From the NCBI RefSeq assembly GCF_000163295.1, contig NZ_GG700527.1:1705966-1769965 (forward strand): a stretch of 64,000 nt of DNA. The letters run 5' to 3'. Shown here piece by piece: positions 8,553-16,645 of the stretch. Source of the stretch: Anaerococcus vaginalis ATCC 51170. GTDB taxonomy: Bacteria; Bacillota; Clostridia; Tissierellales; Peptoniphilaceae. A model generated the notes under the pieces. That model had not been told where the DNA came from. It saw only the letters and a list, made by a program, of their open reading frames with translations, and made no database searches. Made by a program: the position numbers and the translations under genes. Position 1 is the first letter of the stretch; every line of letters begins with the position of its first letter.

Positions 8553-9506
8553 TTATTTATATTTATAAAATCCTTCGCCAGTTTCAATACCCTTTAAGCC
8601 TTTGGCAGCTCTTTCTTCCAATTTTTTAATAGCTTTTGCAATTGGAGAATTTGGATCATTTGCTTGAGGATTTGTTTTTGAAATATTTATTACAGTTGTA
8701 ATACCAACTATATCAATTATTTCGAAAGGTCCTCTTGGAGAGCCAGTTCCGATTTTCCAATCCATATCTATATCTTTTGGATCAGCAACATCATTTCCAT
8801 AAAGATTTAGACCGGCGTTAATAAATGGAACAAGCAAAGAATTTAAAATATATCCTGCTTGCTCTTTTTTGATTACAGCTGGATACATACCTATATTTTT
8901 TGCAAAATCAATAACACTTTCAAAAGCCTCATCACTTGTTTTGTCATGCTTCATTACCTCAGCAAGATTTTGTCTCCAAATTGAGTTAGCAAAGTGAAGA
9001 CTTAAAAATTTGTCTTGTCTACCAGTATATTCTCTGAAAGTTGAAGGCAAGAAAGTTGAAGAATTTGTTGCAATAATTGTATCTTCCTTTAAATAAGAAG
9101 AAATTTTTTCATAAAAATCTTTCTTTTCATCAACAATTTCTGCAATTGCCTCAATAACAAGATCAGCATCAGAAAAAGCCTCATTCAAGTCAGTAGTGTA
9201 TTTTATTTCTTTGAAAATTTTTTCATTTACATTTTTTAATTCTTCTATTTTTTCATTAGTAATTTCGTTTTTATCCTTGAAAAAAGACCTAGGGTAATTT
9301 GGATTTTCAGCTCCAATATATGAAGGACAAGCCATAAGCTCCTTAGAAAAAATATTGTGTAAATTTTCAATTCTTGGCTTAATTCTTTCAATAGAACCTT
9401 CACTTCTTCCCCAAATCGTTACATTAAATCCATGAAAAGCTGTGACGTATGCAATTTGAGCACCCAAAACGCCACCACCAGCTACGGTTACATTTTTTAT
9501 TTTCAT
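8553..9506 (-). CDS. 3-hydroxyacyl-CoA dehydrogenase family protein
   Basis: 317 residues when started at the ATG at 9506, which has an AGGAGC site 4 bases away and opens with the Rossmann motif VAGGGVLGAQIA. The NAD-binding domain fills about residues 1-190; LHFANSIWRQNLAEVM corresponds to the HFFNPA substrate region of the family. The C-terminal domain has GPFEIIDIVG. It oxidises L-3-hydroxyacyl-CoA to 3-oxoacyl-CoA. No other fatty-acid or butyrate genes are adjacent, so the exact substrate is open. Convergent with the GNAT gene across element B. Confidence 0.85.
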   Translation of the reverse strand: MKIKNVTVAGGGVLGAQIAYVTAFHGFNVTIWGRSEGSIERIKPRIENLHNIFSKELMACPSYIGAENPNYPRSFFKDKNEITNEKIEELKNVNEKIFKEIKYTTDLNEAFSDADLVIEAIAEIVDEKKDFYEKISSYLKEDTIIATNSSTFLPSTFREYTGRQDKFLSLHFANSIWRQNLAEVMKHDKTSDEAFESVIDFAKNIGMYPAVIKKEQAGYILNSLLVPFINAGLNLYGNDVADPKDIDMDWKIGTGSPRGPFEIIDIVGITTVINISKTNPQANDPNSPIAKAIKKLEERAAKGLKGIETGEGFYKYK

Positions 9507-9668
9507 TATTAGCTCCTTTTTTATATATATTTTCCACTCATATATATTGATATACCCAAAATTTGATTTTTTAAATTTTATTGTAGAAATCGACATAATA
9601 AATTAGCAAATATAAAAGGAGATTTAAAAAATAAGCAAAAGCATCAGATACCAAGGTGTAATTTTTAT

Positions 9669-11909
9669 TTATCCATTGATATTTTTAAGCTCTTTTACCA
9701 TGTCTAATTTTGAAATTTTATAGCTTTCAATAATTTGTGTAATTATAAAAGTAAGTAAACTCAAGAAAAATGCAAAGGCAAATATTTTATTTGGGATAGA
9801 TATATCCACAAAAATATCTATTTTTTCCATGGAAATTTTTATTAAAAATTTTAGTATTGTATTCAGTAGTGGCATTAGAACAATCTCAAAAATTACTAGT
9901 AAAAAGAGTATGGTATTGATGTATATTTTTACAACTTCTCTATCTTTAAATCCAAATATTTTAAGGTAGCTTATATTTTCTTTTGATTTATCAATAATAG
10001 TTGTTGAAATAACGCTCGTTATTATAAAATAAAAGGCTAGCGAAACAAGAAGGACAATTTTAAAAACAAATTTAAAGTGGTCAAAAAAATGGTCCATAAA
10101 TTTTGTCATATCCTTTTTGTTTATCTCTGTTATTAAATTTTCTTTTGAAATATCTAACTTTTTATCTGATAAGTAACTATTAAAATACGAAGAATCTTTT
10201 CCTATTAATTTATTTAAGTTTTGTCTATTTGTTAAAATTTGCAAAGTTTTTATCTTATCATCAATTTTTTTAATCTTTAAGGTATTAGTTTTATTATTAT
10301 AAGAGTTTAAGACTTCTATTGTATCATTTTTTTCTAGATTAAATCTTTGTGCAAGACCGTATGATATAACAACTTCATATTTATTAAGCTCATTTAAATT
10401 TTCATTATCATACTTGCTATTTTTATCAACTCCATAAATTTGAATTTTTTTGTCATCAAAATTTACCAAATTTACATTTACAATGCTAGCCATATCTGAT
10501 TTTATGAGTTCATCCTTTGTCTTTACAAAGTAAATATGGTCATATTTCATCTCATCTTTCATTTTTTTTGCATAATTTTCAAAAGAAGGTTCAAGGCAAA
10601 GAGAGAAAACCAAAAGCAAATTTGCTAAGAAAATTCCAAATAGTAGGGCTAGAAAATTTAGTTTGTTGTTTAATATCAATCTTAGTTTTGTCTTTTGCAT
10701 AAAAGAAAAATTTTTCAATTTAAGTTTTGATATTTTATTTTTCTTATATAAATTTTTTCTCAAAAAGTCAATAGGATTGTGATTTAAAGAAAAATATACA
10801 ACAAAAAAATTAATTACTAAATATATAAAAATAGGCAAAATAGTCGTAAATGCAAAGGTAAGATAGCTTGTATTTAGCTCAAATTTTGGTAGTTCAAAGG
10901 AAAGATAATATACATCAGCATATTTTTTATAAAAATAAGTAAAGGCTATAAAATTTCCACAAATGGATGCCAAAATTGCCAAAAACAAAGGCATAGCCAT
11001 ATAATTTTTTAATAATTCCTTTTTTTTGTAACCAGAAGCTAAAAGACAACCAATTATTGGAGATTCATTTTCGATTAAATTTTTTATTTGCACAGCACTA
11101 ATAAAGGCTAGAGAAATAAATAATAAAATACTAGCCGAAATCATAGTAGGCACATCCCCATCCATATCATCCATAATATAAGTTATGCATTTATTATCAT
11201 ATCTTGTAACACCATCAATCATTAGATTATTTTTATTGATAATTTTTCCAAAATTTTTAAGCCTTTTATTTGCAACTTTACTATTTTTAGAAAATTTATC
11301 ATGATAAGAATAATTATAAACAATTTTTTTATCCTTTATCTTATCAAAAGTTTTAGAAGACAAAAGACAAACACCAAAATATCCTGTATCCATAACAATA
11401 TCTTCCCTATTTTTAAGAAGAGTAGAATAGTCAGGCAAAGAAACAAGGCCTGTCACGAGATATTTTTTATTTTTAATTTTCAAAAAATCCCCTATATTTA
11501 TTTTATTTGCCCTTGCATAATTAGCAGAAATAGCAATTTCATTGTCATTATTTGCCAATCTTCCATCAAAAATTTGACTAATATTGATATTATTTCTATT
11601 TTTAAAAACTCTTAAAGTCCTATCATCATGATAGTTTTCGTCAAAATAAAAATTTTCATAAACATTCAAAGAAAGATCTTCCAAGGCTTTGATTGTTTTA
11701 TTAGATAGTTTATCAATACAAACAAATTCTCCATCCTCAACTTTTCCATCATCAATTTGCTTGTAATACAAATGTTTAATAGACTGTTGGGCAGTAAAAA
11801 ATGATGATGAAAAAATAATTAAAATGGTTAAAGTTAAAAAAATAGAAAAAAATTTAAAAGGATTAGATTTTATTTGCCTATAAATTCTTTTATTAAGAGG
11901 ATTTTTCAT
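9669..11909 (-). CDS. FtsX-family ABC transporter permease
   Basis: About 746 residues. One membrane segment near the N terminus, an extracellular domain of about 220 residues, three membrane segments around residues 255-380, a fourth near 415, a second extracellular domain and three final segments: the duplicated FtsX layout of large Gram-positive permeases. The start is placed at the ATG at 11909 because AGGAGG lies just upstream and it overlaps the ATPase stop as TAATG. Partner of the ATP-binding gene. Such systems export peptides or lipids or resist antimicrobials; the substrate is unknown. Confidence 0.88.
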   Translation of the reverse strand: MKNPLNKRIYRQIKSNPFKFFSIFLTLTILIIFSSSFFTAQQSIKHLYYKQIDDGKVEDGEFVCIDKLSNKTIKALEDLSLNVYENFYFDENYHDDRTLRVFKNRNNINISQIFDGRLANNDNEIAISANYARANKINIGDFLKIKNKKYLVTGLVSLPDYSTLLKNREDIVMDTGYFGVCLLSSKTFDKIKDKKIVYNYSYHDKFSKNSKVANKRLKNFGKIINKNNLMIDGVTRYDNKCITYIMDDMDGDVPTMISASILLFISLAFISAVQIKNLIENESPIIGCLLASGYKKKELLKNYMAMPLFLAILASICGNFIAFTYFYKKYADVYYLSFELPKFELNTSYLTFAFTTILPIFIYLVINFFVVYFSLNHNPIDFLRKNLYKKNKISKLKLKNFSFMQKTKLRLILNNKLNFLALLFGIFLANLLLVFSLCLEPSFENYAKKMKDEMKYDHIYFVKTKDELIKSDMASIVNVNLVNFDDKKIQIYGVDKNSKYDNENLNELNKYEVVISYGLAQRFNLEKNDTIEVLNSYNNKTNTLKIKKIDDKIKTLQILTNRQNLNKLIGKDSSYFNSYLSDKKLDISKENLITEINKKDMTKFMDHFFDHFKFVFKIVLLVSLAFYFIITSVISTTIIDKSKENISYLKIFGFKDREVVKIYINTILFLLVIFEIVLMPLLNTILKFLIKISMEKIDIFVDISIPNKIFAFAFFLSLLTFIITQIIESYKISKLDMVKELKNING

Positions 11910-12604
11910 TACCAAGAAACCTCCTTAGCAGATATTTTATTTGGATTTACAAAAAGATTCTTTATTTTACCATCATGTAAATTTAAAATAATATCACACA
12001 TTTTACTTATATTAGTATTGTGAGTTGCAATTAAAATCGTAGAATTATAAATTTTATTTAAATTTTCAATTAAATTCAAAACATCCTTGGCACTTTCATA
12101 ATCAAGAGCACCAGTTGGCTCATCACAAATTAAAATTCTAGGGCTTTTTACCATAGCCCTTGCAATAGAAGTTCTTTGAGCTTGACCTCCAGAAATTTCA
12201 TTTGGGAATTTATATTTTTGGTCAGATAAACCAAGATTATCAATCAAATCATCAATATCAAGAGGATTATCAGACAAAAATTTACCAAGCTCAATATTTT
12301 CTATAACATTTAAATCACTAATTAAATTATAAAATTGAAAAACAAATCCCAAATTATTACGCCTAAAAATTTCCAAATCTTTTTTATTTAATTCACCTAA
12401 ATTTTGACCCAAAATATTAACATTTCCTATGTCAATTGTTTCAATTCCACCAATAATATTCAACAAGGTAGATTTTCCAGAGCCAGAAGGACCTAAAATA
12501 CAAATTATTTTTCCTTCATCAAAAGATAAATCAATTCCCTTTAAAACTTCTATCTTGTTAGAATTTTTTCCATAAAACTTATGTAAATTTGAAATTTTAA
12601 TCAT
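11909..12604 (-). CDS. ABC transporter ATP-binding protein (MacB/LolD-like)
   Basis: 231 residues. Walker A GPSGSGKST (about 35-43), Q loop FQFYNL, signature SGGQAQR, Walker B ILICDEPTGAL, H loop ATHN. The EPTGALD form is typical of ATPases that work with FtsX-type permeases. It is the first gene of a two-gene operon with the downstream permease. A Fur-box-like palindrome lies about 75 bp upstream in the divergent control region. Confidence 0.93.
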   Translation of the reverse strand: MIKISNLHKFYGKNSNKIEVLKGIDLSFDEGKIICILGPSGSGKSTLLNIIGGIETIDIGNVNILGQNLGELNKKDLEIFRRNNLGFVFQFYNLISDLNVIENIELGKFLSDNPLDIDDLIDNLGLSDQKYKFPNEISGGQAQRTSIARAMVKSPRILICDEPTGALDYESAKDVLNLIENLNKIYNSTILIATHNTNISKMCDIILNLHDGKIKNLFVNPNKISAKEVSW

Positions 12605-12678
12605 AATTACCCCTTCTAAATAAAAAATTACAAATAAAGATTAACAAGTATACAATCTTTTTTTTATTATAAAACGAA

Positions 12679-12693
12679 TGAGAATCTTTATCA
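12679..12693. promoter_or_regulatory. Fur-box-like 7-1-7 palindrome
   Basis: TGAGAATCTTTATCA matches the TGATAAT-N-ATTATCA consensus at 12 of 14 positions. It lies between the divergent ABC exporter and NhaC genes and could serve either. No regulator gene is in the window; this is a match to a consensus only. Confidence 0.4.
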
Positions 12694-12822
12694 ACTAAAA
12701 TGTGCAAAAGCTTTTATAAGTTTTTCTTATATGCACCATAACTTATATGTATTTTACAACGATTTCAATCTAATGTATTATAATAGTGAAAACGTAATCA
12801 TTTTTAAAAAGGGGTGAATATT

Positions 12823-14217
12823 GTGAAAGAAAATGAAAAAATTTCAGGAAAGGCGTTAATTCCATTTTTGGTTTTTATCGTTATTTATCTTGCCACAGGT
12901 ATCGTACTTCATTTAAGAGGAGTAGAAATGGCATTTTATCAATTGCCTGCACCTATTGCAGCTTTTGTTGGTATTATTAGTGCATTTTTATTATTTGGTG
13001 GAAGTATTGATGAAAAATTTGACAATTTAGTTGCAGGTTGTGGCGACTCAAACATTATAATTATGTGTTTGATTTACATATTGGCTGGCGCTTTCTCTGC
13101 TTTGGCTTCTGCCTCTGGTGGAGTTGATTCTGTAGTTGGTTTGGGACTTTCTTTTGTTCCTGCTAAATTTTTAACTGCAGGTGTATTTTTGATAGCTTGT
13201 TTCATTTCTATTGCTACTGGTTCTTCTGTTGGTACTATTACTGCTCTTGGACCTATAGCTGTTGGTCTTGCTAAATCTGGTGGTATCAATATGGCTTTGA
13301 TGCTTGGTGCCTTGGTTGGTGGCTCAATGTTTGGTGATAACTTATCTGTTATTTCTGATACAACTATCGCTGCTACTAGAACTCAAAACTGTGAAATGAA
13401 AGATAAGTTTAGGATGAACTTGAAGATGGCTCTTCCTGCTGGAATAATTACTTTTATTTTGCTATTAATTTTGGGTGCACCTGAAAGTCAACCAGCTCAA
13501 AAAGATTTATCTTACGATATTATTAAGATTATTCCTTATATTTTCGTATTGGTAGTTGCTCTTATGGGAGTTAATGTATTTTTAGTTTTAACTGGTGGTA
13601 TTGTTTTATCTGGTATTGTTCTTCTTATGAACAATGGATTTGACTTGCTTGCTCTTTCTCAAACTATGTGGGAAGGCTTTACTGGAATGTTTGAAATCTT
13701 CTTACTTTCTATGTTAATTGGTGGTCTTTCTAATATGGTTACCAAAGAGGGCGGTATTAATTGGATTATTGCAAAAATTAGAAAATTTGCTAAGGGAGAA
13801 AAATCTGGTGAGCTTGGTATAGCTGCACTTGTTTCTCTTGCTGACGTAGCAATTGCTAACAATACTGTTGCAATTATTATCTCAGGTCCAATCGCAAAGA
13901 AGATGTGTAATGAATATAAGATTGATCCTAGAAGATCTGCATCACTTCTTGATACATTCTCTTGCGTATTCCAAGGAATAGTACCTTATGCTGCTCAAGT
14001 ATTGATAGCTGCAAGCTTTACAAAAGGCGCTGTAGCACCATTCCAAATCATACCATATTTCTGGTATCAATTTATTTTGGGAGTAGTTTCAATAATTTCA
14101 ATTTATGTACCATTTACTCAAGCAAAAGATAAATGGAATTTTGAATATGATATGGCTGAATCAAAAGTTGCAGGTCATGTTAAAAATTTGGAAGACAATG
14201 AACAAGCTCACGCTTAG
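12823..14217 (+). CDS. NhaC-family Na+/H+ antiporter or amino-acid transporter
   Basis: About 464 residues and around 11 membrane segments. Family marks include GSSVGTITALGPIAVG and GDNLSVISDTTIAAT. GTG at 12823 is preferred because AAGGGGTG ends 6 bases before it. The NhaC superfamily includes sodium/proton antiporters and a branch (MetT) proposed to carry methionine. The methionine gamma-lyase and its LysR-type neighbour just downstream make an amino-acid role plausible, but this is inference from context. The last 38 bp overlap the convergent lysR gene. Confidence 0.85.
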   Translation: MKENEKISGKALIPFLVFIVIYLATGIVLHLRGVEMAFYQLPAPIAAFVGIISAFLLFGGSIDEKFDNLVAGCGDSNIIIMCLIYILAGAFSALASASGGVDSVVGLGLSFVPAKFLTAGVFLIACFISIATGSSVGTITALGPIAVGLAKSGGINMALMLGALVGGSMFGDNLSVISDTTIAATRTQNCEMKDKFRMNLKMALPAGIITFILLLILGAPESQPAQKDLSYDIIKIIPYIFVLVVALMGVNVFLVLTGGIVLSGIVLLMNNGFDLLALSQTMWEGFTGMFEIFLLSMLIGGLSNMVTKEGGINWIIAKIRKFAKGEKSGELGIAALVSLADVAIANNTVAIIISGPIAKKMCNEYKIDPRRSASLLDTFSCVFQGIVPYAAQVLIAASFTKGAVAPFQIIPYFWYQFILGVVSIISIYVPFTQAKDKWNFEYDMAESKVAGHVKNLEDNEQAHA

Positions 14218-15097
14218 TTAGGGATAAATATTCCTTACAAAGCTTTGAAAGATTTTTGGAAGATTTGTAAACATAACCTATATCCATAGATAAATTTTCT
14301 GGATTTTCAAGCTTAACAGTTTTGATATTAGGAAATCCACTATTTGGATGAAGGCAACCTGTTCCAACATTAAAAGAATTTGTGTTGGAAATAAGACCTA
14401 AAGTCGTGCCCCTATCTTGGGTATAGATAACCTGTTTGTGATCAGGTAAGTTTACAAATTCTTCCGGCAAAATCTCAGTGTCATTTTGCTCATAAATTAT
14501 CATAGGATAATTATAAAGATCATCTATCTTAATCAAATTTTCATTTGCTAATGGATGGTCTTTGTTAATGAAAACATGAGGAATGACCTTTGCAATTGTA
14601 ACATAAGATAAAGATTTTTCTTTAAATAAATTAAAAATAGCTTGCCTATAAGGTTCATTTATGTAAATAAAGGCAAGATCAGAATAATCGTTTTCAACGT
14701 GGTTAATGGCATCAAGGGATGTGGTTTCTTTTAAATAAAATTTGAAAGAATTATCCTTGTACTTGTCAATTAATTTCATAAAAGCTGAAACAGCAAAATT
14801 AAAGTGCTGACTTGAGACTCTAAGCTCAGAAATATCCTTATTATCTGGAGCATATTGTCTTTGGATTTCCTTATACTTGCTGATTAAATCTTGGCATTTT
14901 ATGAGATACTCAAGTCCCTTGGCGGTTGTTTGAGTTCCACTTTGATTTCTCTCAAAAATTTTAAAACCCAGTTCTTTTTCAAGATCATTTATAGCCATGG
15001 AAATGGCAGGCTGGGATGTGTAGAGGTTTTTTGCAGCCTTTGAAATAGAACCTGTTTTAGAAACTTCTATAGCGTAAATAATTTTGTTTAAATTCAT
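14180..15097 (-). CDS. LysR-family transcriptional regulator
   Basis: 305 residues. N-terminal winged helix: SKTGSISKAAKNLYTSQPAISMAI is the recognition region (residues about 12-34, written here in part as SISKAAKNLYTSQPAIS). The rest is the periplasmic-binding-like effector domain. Its start has AGGAG upstream and the gene is divergent from methionine gamma-lyase with 79 bp between, the usual layout for LysR control. Similar to CysB/CysL-type sulfur regulators in placement only. Its 3' end overlaps the nhaC 3' end by 38 bp, tail to tail. Confidence 0.92.
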   Translation of the reverse strand: MNLNKIIYAIEVSKTGSISKAAKNLYTSQPAISMAINDLEKELGFKIFERNQSGTQTTAKGLEYLIKCQDLISKYKEIQRQYAPDNKDISELRVSSQHFNFAVSAFMKLIDKYKDNSFKFYLKETTSLDAINHVENDYSDLAFIYINEPYRQAIFNLFKEKSLSYVTIAKVIPHVFINKDHPLANENLIKIDDLYNYPMIIYEQNDTEILPEEFVNLPDHKQVIYTQDRGTTLGLISNTNSFNVGTGCLHPNSGFPNIKTVKLENPENLSMDIGYVYKSSKNLSKLCKEYLSLTKRELVHCLPNF

Positions 15098-15176
15098 AAT
15101 ATCTCCTTAGTCTCTTTGGATATATTATATTAAATATTTAGTAAAAATGAAACAATGGAAATGAAAGGATTAGAAA

Positions 15177-16367
15177 ATGACAGAAAACAAAAAAAGATCA
15201 TTTGCAACAGAAACAATTCACGCAGGCGCAATAAAGGATACATACGGTTCACTAGGACTACCAATATATCAAACATCAACCTTTATTTTTGAAAATGCAG
15301 AACAAGGTGGAAGAAGATTTGCCCTAGAAGAAGACGGATTTATCTATTCAAGACTAGGAAATCCAACCAACGATGCTTTGGAGAAAAAACTAGCAACACT
15401 CGAAGGAGCAGAAGCTGCAGTATCAACCTCATCAGGAATGGGCGCAATCACATCATCAATCTGGCCATTTATCAAAGCAGGAGATCATATCCTAGCATGC
15501 GGAACACTTTACGGATGTACATTTGCATTTTTAAATGAAATAACAAAATTCAACGTAGACGTAGAATTTATAGATATGACAAATCTAGAAGAAGTTAAAA
15601 AACATTTAAAAGAAAACACAAGAATAGTATATCTAGAAACACCAGCAAACCCAACCCTAGATGTAATAGATATAGAAGAAGTAGTAAAACTTGCAAAGAA
15701 AAACTCAAAAGACACATTAGTAATCGCAGACAATACATTTGCAACACCATACCTACAAAATCCATTAAAATTAGGAGTAGATATAGTAGTCCACTCAGCA
15801 ACCAAATACCTAAACGGACACGGCGACGTAATAGCAGGATTCTCATGCGGATCAAAAGAATTAATGACTCAAGTAAGACTCGTAGGCCAAAAAGACTTCA
15901 CAGGATCAGTTTTATCAGCACACGATGCATTTTTAATCTTTAGAGGAATGAAAACCCTCGAAGTAAGAATGAAACAACACGTAGCAAACACCAAAAAGGT
16001 TGTAGAAGCATTACAAAAACACAAAAACGTAGAAAAAGTATACTATCCAGGCCTAGAAGATTTCAAAAACCACGAAGTAGCAAAAAAACAAATGAAAGAC
16101 TACGGAGCAATGGTAACATTCGAAGTAAAAGGCGGAATCGAAGCAGGAAGAACAGTCATGAATAACGTAAAATTATGTTCATTAGCAGTAAGCTTAGGCG
16201 ATGCAGAAACATTAATCGAACATCCAGCAACAATGACCCACTCAACCTACTCAGAAGAAGCCCTAAAAGAAGCAGGAATAGCACCAGGCTTAATCAGATT
16301 ATCAGTAGGCCTAGAAGATGCAGATGAAATAATAGAAGACTTAAATCAAGCCTTAGACCTAATCTAA
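15177..16367 (+). CDS. megL: Methionine gamma-lyase (PLP enzyme)
   Basis: 396 residues, standard for the Cys/Met metabolism PLP family. PLP-binding Lys in SATKYLNGHGD near residue 208; YSRLGNPTN and SSGMGAI are phosphate-cup motifs. The LYGCTF motif carries the cysteine (Cys116 of the Pseudomonas enzyme) that distinguishes methionine gamma-lyases from cystathionine enzymes. It would split methionine into methanethiol, 2-oxobutyrate and ammonia. Monocistronic, with its own terminator. Codons are strikingly A- and C-ending compared with neighbours, perhaps reflecting high expression. Confidence 0.9.
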   Translation: MTENKKRSFATETIHAGAIKDTYGSLGLPIYQTSTFIFENAEQGGRRFALEEDGFIYSRLGNPTNDALEKKLATLEGAEAAVSTSSGMGAITSSIWPFIKAGDHILACGTLYGCTFAFLNEITKFNVDVEFIDMTNLEEVKKHLKENTRIVYLETPANPTLDVIDIEEVVKLAKKNSKDTLVIADNTFATPYLQNPLKLGVDIVVHSATKYLNGHGDVIAGFSCGSKELMTQVRLVGQKDFTGSVLSAHDAFLIFRGMKTLEVRMKQHVANTKKVVEALQKHKNVEKVYYPGLEDFKNHEVAKKQMKDYGAMVTFEVKGGIEAGRTVMNNVKLCSLAVSLGDAETLIEHPATMTHSTYSEEALKEAGIAPGLIRLSVGLEDADEIIEDLNQALDLI

Positions 16368-16377
16368 AAATTATATG

Positions 16378-16408
16378 AAAAATCTCCCCGCGGGGAGATT
16401 TTTATTTT
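16378..16408 (+). terminator. Terminator of methionine gamma-lyase
   Basis: Perfect palindrome AAAAATCTCCCCG / CGGGGAGATTTTT with T-rich tail, 10 bp after the stop. Confidence 0.92.
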
Positions 16409-16590
16409 GCTAAATAAAAAAATATATAACAGGTAAATTACTCAAGACAAGTAGGCTTGGATTTTTTTCGATATTTATTCGAATTTACTTAAATAATGAG
16501 ATCTATCCACGCATTTGCTATGCTTATTTAGTTAAGATAGGTAAGTTATTATTTAATTTCTAAACTTAAATTTTAAAATTTTTCTTACAA

Positions 16591-16625
16591 AAAAATCGTA
16601 TTGGAAAACCCAATACGATTTTTTG
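16591..16625. terminator. Bidirectional terminator after the C69 peptidase gene
   Basis: Stem ATCGTATTGG / CCAATACGAT with A run before and T run after, so it works on both strands. It serves mainly the minus-strand peptidase gene. The 180 bp between this and the previous terminator hold no supported feature. Confidence 0.85.
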
Positions 16626-16645
16626 CTTTTAGTTTATTTTATTTT

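Noticed and set aside
9507-9596. Longer N terminus for the hydroxyacyl-CoA dehydrogenase.
   Set aside because: The start at 9506 has a ribosome site and begins directly before the Rossmann motif; the extension is not family-like.
16407-16590. Possible inverted-repeat structure between two terminators.
   Set aside because: Aligning the two halves gave only scattered matches; no convincing stem.
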